Shown here in pieces: positions 62,158-64,000 of a stretch of 64,000 bases of DNA. The translations under genes and the position numbers were made by a program. Numbering within the stretch: position 1 is the first letter of the stretch; each line of letters begins with the position of its first letter. The notes below the pieces were generated by a model. The model had not been told where the DNA came from, searched no databases, and saw only the letters and a program-made list of their open reading frames with translations. This DNA comes from Luteibacter sp. (GTDB taxonomy: Bacteria; Pseudomonadota; Gammaproteobacteria; Xanthomonadales; Rhodanobacteraceae): the NCBI RefSeq assembly GCF_009912395.1, contig NZ_WNDO01000008.1, positions 112,673-176,672 on the forward strand, written 5' to 3'.

Positions 62158-63869
62158 TCAGGCATCGGCATCCGGAATACGGATATCCGCCACGATCGTG
62201 TCCTTGTCCGACCTGCTCTCACCCTCAGCCACCGTGATCCAATACTCGAAGGTCGCGCTGCCGCGGCCGCCGATGGCCTCCAGGTTGGCGCGAGGGATGT
62301 GGATATCCCGGAACGCACGATTCCTGGCTGGGTCCCTCGGATCGTCCGGGCGTGGCCTGAGGTCGCCGTCGTCGATGACGAAGCTGCCTGCCAGTGCAGC
62401 GCCGGGGGCCGGAGCCCCTCCCTGGAGGAAGCCCTCGAAACGCCAGTTGACGGTCATGCCCCGGACAACCTTGGTATCGTCGACGTAGCAGCGGACATCG
62501 GTGCCGTTGTCCTGCACCACATCCGAGCCATTGATGGCGTAGCGCCCCGGCCCCTTGCGCTCGCCGGCGATGAAGTACGACTTGGCCAGGGTGCCGCCAC
62601 CGGGCAAGTCGCCCGTGGACTGGAACACCACGTACTTGGCCGGCGTATCGATCGTGATGTCTTCGCCCTCGACATCGCGGGTGATCTCGCAGTAGAGCCA
62701 GTAGCCGCCTTCGAGTGGCGTGTCGGGTAGCCCAGGATTCGCTACGTCGATGGGGATCTCCACGTCCTCGTCTTCGTCGTCCACGTCGACGGGGTCGCCG
62801 TAGTTCTCGCCGTTGAGTACCGCCTGGATCTGATCACCGACTTGCAAGGCGGGGCGGCCCTCTACGTCCTCCCAATACGCCGTTACCGTTGCGGGCTTGT
62901 CGTTGTCGCCGACGGTGATGATGTCGTCCGTGGCGGACAGGCCTTTTAGCAGTGGCGCCTGGAATGCGTTGTTCGGGTTTTCGGGCTTGCCCGGTTCCGG
63001 ATCGGGATCGGGATCGGGGCTGGGATCGGGCAAGAAGCCCGGGACGATGGTCGCCGTTTCAGCGTCAGACTGAGGACGGGGGAGTGATCCCACTTCCACT
63101 TCGTACCAGGCCGTCATGTTCCAGCTTGGACCAAATATGGGCAACAGATGGGTTGCAACCACTCCATAGGGAACCTTGGTTACCAGGATGGGATCATTGC
63201 CTATATCACCGGGCACGAGCGTGCCAACATTGACACTGATCGTGCTGTCTAGGGCTATCCCTCGCATAACGAGCACAACACTCTGACCAGCCGCGGCGCC
63301 AGGGAAATCCGGGATTTCGACATCCATGAACGGTCGAATCTGCGGGTCGCGAAGTATCTCGTCGTCGAACGCCTCCTTGCCTGGAAAGACAGGCGGCGGC
63401 ATGTCGACGGGCGCGTCCTTGATCCAGACCGTGAGCTGGGTGGGTGGCAACTCGATGCTGCGATTGCCAGCTAAGTCCGTGACGTCATAGTAGAGCTCAT
63501 AGGTGCCAGCCGGATCCAGCTTTTCCAGATGCTCTTCCAGAAACTCCGGGCGGGTATGCTGATCGCGGCTCGAGACCTTCACTTCGAGGATGGGAATGGA
63601 TGCGCCGCCTCCCAGTGGCTGGGCGAAGATGCGAATAATGTCACCGGGCTCCTGGTCGTAGTAATCGGCAATGTCGCCAACCAGCTTGCCATCAAGATCA
63701 TTGCGCAATTGCGTAATGGACAGTCGGTCCAGCGGGAGTTCCAGTTTCGGAAGTCGTGATCCACCGGGTGCCTGGCGATCGAGGTAGAACGAGGACGGGA
63801 TATAGAAAATCTGGTCGAAACCGATGGTTTCGACAAGGACACCCACGGTTACGAGGATGTCGTCGGGGA
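62158..63869 (-). pseudogene. Ig-like repeat protein, 5' end removed by IS insertion
   Basis: An intact 562-codon frame can start at GTG 63846. However, the reading frame clearly continues as native sequence to the IS edge at 63870 (IPDDILVTVGVLVETIGFD), where it matches the middle of the N-terminal domain of the 60009 protein (TTGFDLLPSLEFVIIIDR against TIGFDQIFYIPSSFYLDR). About 110-120 N-terminal residues are therefore missing. The rest keeps Ig-like units, YYDVTDLAGNRSIE, a Pro/Asp linker (PDPSPDPDPDPEPGKPEN) and TFEYWITVAEG near the end. Its promoter was probably lost with the 5' end, so it is likely silent or misregulated, although the IS could supply a promoter. Confidence 0.75.
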
Positions 63870-64000
63870 TGTCTGATCTTGCCCCCGTTTCACGGACACC
63901 CCTATAAGCGATTAACTATCGCAATAGGAGGTGGACGATGACCAAGAGCAAGGCAGGCAGAAAGGGGCAGGAGTTCAGCCTGGAGTTCAGGCAGCAGGCA
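63870..64000 (+). mobile_element. IS3-family insertion sequence, left end, continuing past the window
   Basis: The element begins TGTCTGATCTTGCCCCCGTT followed by TCACGGACACCCC, which looks like an IS3-family terminal repeat. A 50-nt leader and the start of orfA follow. The other end and any target duplication lie outside the window. The insertion point is in the Ig-repeat gene on the opposite strand. Confidence 0.75.
63938..64000 (+). CDS. IS3-family transposase OrfA, N-terminal fragment
   Basis: Only 21 codons are visible. The start MTKSKAGRKGQEFSLEFRQ is typical of IS3-family OrfA helix-turn-helix proteins, which begin with a basic run then 'YSxEFKxxAV'. A strong AGGAGG lies 7 nt before the ATG. 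OrfA binds the IS ends and is fused to OrfB by frameshifting to make the transposase. The rest of the gene lies past the window end. Confidence 0.75.
   Translation, partial: MTKSKAGRKGQEFSLEFRQQA

Noticed and set aside
1..64000. tRNA, rRNA or prophage genes
   Set aside because: No cloverleaf, rRNA motif, integrase or capsid/tail gene was recognised. The three-helix 106-aa protein alone does not support a prophage.

Overview
The window is GC-rich DNA from a gammaproteobacterium, most likely a Xanthomonadales/Rhodanobacteraceae member such as Luteibacter or Dyella. This is inferred from base composition, a NagR-like box before a chitinase, REP doublets and gene style; no rRNA or marker gene is present to prove it. 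Almost every gene is on the minus strand. The exceptions are a LysR regulator, a TonB-dependent receptor and the first codons of a transposase.

1-12.1 kb is ordinary chromosome: a PLP-dependent threonine/serine dehydratase (cut by the window edge), an EamA transporter, a secreted GH18 chitinase with a chitin-binding module, an SDR oxidoreductase divergent from a LysR regulator, and a CusCBA-type copper/silver efflux operon with one small extra gene at each end.

12.1-22.6 kb holds the first array of large Ig-like repeat proteins. Two are a 2.47-kb tandem duplication of a lipoprotein with a halovibrin-like N-terminal domain. Two more (1165 and 684 aa) lie upstream in the same direction. A REP doublet and a Fur-boxed siderophore receptor follow, and then a ~147-bp repeat array (25.15-25.62 kb).

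25.6-48.3 kb is the centrepiece: one tightly packed 11-gene operon, almost every junction a 4-nt overlap. It starts with two multidomain synthases (A-T-KS-AT-ACP-aminotransferase, then C-A-T-C-A*-T). It continues with four glycosyltransferases, an O-antigen polymerase/ligase-like protein, a CapK/PaaK-like ligase, two NodB-type deacetylases and a membrane-anchored deacetylase-like protein. The final adenylation domain looks dead, no thioesterase is seen, and a palindromic repeat has been absorbed in frame into the first adenylation domain. I infer a peptide-polyketide coupled to a glycan; the product is unknown.

48.6-63.9 kb is a second array of six paralogous Ig-repeat proteins, interrupted by two small genes and a hairpin-rich gap. 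The outermost gene has lost its 5' end to an IS3-family element that runs off the window. Paralogues of one protein family thus bracket the NRPS-PKS/glycan operon. Two of them, one on each side, share an N-terminal helix, a 44-bp upstream block and an adjacent REP doublet, so the arrays are related by duplication.
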